From NCBI RefSeq assembly GCF_029931775.1, contig NC_079315.1:111658274-111722273 (forward strand): 64,000 nucleotides of DNA, written 5' to 3'. A model generated the notes under the pieces. That model searched no databases, had not been told where the DNA came from, and saw only the letters and a program-made list of their open reading frames with translations. Positions 63,103-64,000 of this stretch are shown one piece after another; position 1 is the stretch's first letter, and each line of letters begins with the position of its first letter. This DNA is from Euleptes europaea. Its lineage: Eukaryota > Chordata > Lepidosauria > Squamata > Sphaerodactylidae. A program made the position numbers and the translations under genes.

Positions 63103-63348
63103 ATAAACAAAAAGGTTATAATAAATACACGGATGGGGGTATTGGGATGGTAGGTTCTATCCACAACCTTACATTTGTTGGCTTTTCTCCACAGTCAACA
63201 TGTGTACAAATGATACATGAACAGGCTTAATGGGAAATCCTGATTTGTCCAAAGTCTCTGAGCAGAAGACCAAACAGATGCATGGAGAGTGGGGGACAGG
63301 GGTTGCCACAGCTGTCCCGTCCTCTTCCTGCACCTGGCATGTTCACAG
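63103..63348. other. Single-copy stretch
   Basis: No recognised feature. Confidence 0.3.
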
Positions 63349-63408
63349 TGCAATCCTAAACAGAGTTACTCCAATCAATGGGCTTAGACTGAAGTAACTC
63401 AGCATCCT
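63349..63408. mobile_element. Small palindromic repeat fragment
   Basis: GTGCAATCCTAAACAGAGTT, then GGGCTTAGACTGAAGTAACTC; related to 34671-34757, with one arm shortened. Confidence 0.55.
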
Positions 63409-64000
63409 CCATTTGGCTGCATGAACTGATCTTCTCTGGGATGTGCCCATAGTGACTAATCTTTATCAACCACCAGATCATGCATAAAATGGCTCTCAGG
63501 TTCTTCAGCTTGCATGTGAATTTGCATATCTCCAAATCTTCGAGTTTCTCAAAGGAGAAATATTTGGTTACAGCGCGAATTGATAGAAGCATTTTGCTGA
63601 GCCCTTTTGCAGAGCGTTTGAATTCGACGACGCCCAATTACATTTTTAACTCTTAATGCTAAACTGATACATTATCTTCTTCCCGGCCCAGTTCACCTTT
63701 TCAGATGCTGATGAGATTACTTCGAAAATGTGCCACCTGCTTACACTGACCATAGAATTTAACTAGCGCAACTAATTTTGATGTGTGCACCCCCATTTAG
63801 GTGACAGTCACACATACAAGTATGCTCAATTTTGATAAATGGATGCCATCACGGAAATAATGGCATGCAATGGGATATCACTTATCCAGAGCACCAAAAA
63901 AATAGCTTGTGCGTTAGCATTCATTTCCCTGGCAAAAACTGCAAAATGCAAAACAGAACACTCTCTGGTATAGGAATGTATTCCATTGGCTCAAAGCCAC
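63409..64000. other. Repeat-free stretch, candidate conserved non-coding DNA
   Basis: Contains TTTGCATATCTCC, CCAATTACATTTTTAAC and CATTTAGGTGACAGTC-like motifs. No repeat, no convincing open frame; a 93-codon frame at 63356-63637 begins inside a repeat. Confidence 0.4.

Overview
The window looks like non-coding DNA from a squamate reptile, probably a lizard and possibly a gecko. Three things support this. Several SINE types end in a tail resembling BovB (RTE) LINEs. One SINE has a 5S rRNA head of the 5S-Sauria type. CR1 LINE fragments are abundant. I found no convincing host protein-coding exon, tRNA gene, rRNA gene, CRISPR array or operon. Most open frames are translations of repeats. The window is probably intergenic or deep intronic.

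Working names used here. MITE-A is a non-autonomous hAT-like DNA element, about 205-209 bp when full, with TAGGGTTGCCA termini. MITE-B is a sister subfamily ending in the motif CTCCAGGTATTTCCCAACC. SINE-A has a tRNA-like head and a tail that is either GTCGGCATATAAAAACCAAC (A1) or BovB-like (A2). SINE-B has a GGGGCTGTGGCTCAGTGG tRNA-like head. SINE-C and SINE-D are other tRNA-headed types. 5S-SINE has a 5S rRNA head. CR1-1 is the CR1 type ending in TGATTCTATG, and CR1-2 is the type ending in GTTCTTATG. PLE-like marks repeats I suspect are Penelope-like.

Layout. 0-9 kb: minus-strand CR1-2 tails, a U2 snRNA 5' fragment, a CR1-1 minus copy, a SINE-A split by a LINE tail, a 0.34-kb inverted repeat, and a PLE-like repeat with a hammerhead-like fold at 6.4 kb. 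9-18 kb: MITE, SINE and CR1 mixtures, an L1 3' end at 12.9 kb, and a second hammerhead-like PLE repeat at 17.1-17.5 kb. 18.8-19.7 kb: a four-element nest with three identifiable target duplications. 22.8-23.3 kb: a CR1 relic in which the ORF1 esterase end lies next to the ORF2 end. 24.2-25.4 kb: a MITE-A split by a 943-bp insertion that is a near-perfect 389-bp palindrome. 25.7-27.5 kb: a 1.74-kb hAT-like element carrying tandem and inverted modules. 31 and 41 kb: two related palindromic elements with CTCF-like motifs. 39, 47-48, 52-53 and 61-62 kb: more nested insertions. 62.8 kb: a pure 130-bp GAA/GGA tract.

Between the repeats are single-copy stretches with homeodomain-type AT-rich motifs (for example 35.9-36.4, 46.1-46.9, 48.4-49.3, 61.0-61.4 and 63.4-64.0 kb). 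They look like candidate conserved non-coding elements, but conservation cannot be judged from one sequence. The most interesting signals are the hammerhead-ribozyme-like folds in the PLE-like repeats, the 24.3-25.2 kb palindrome, and a module shared by two otherwise different hAT-like elements.
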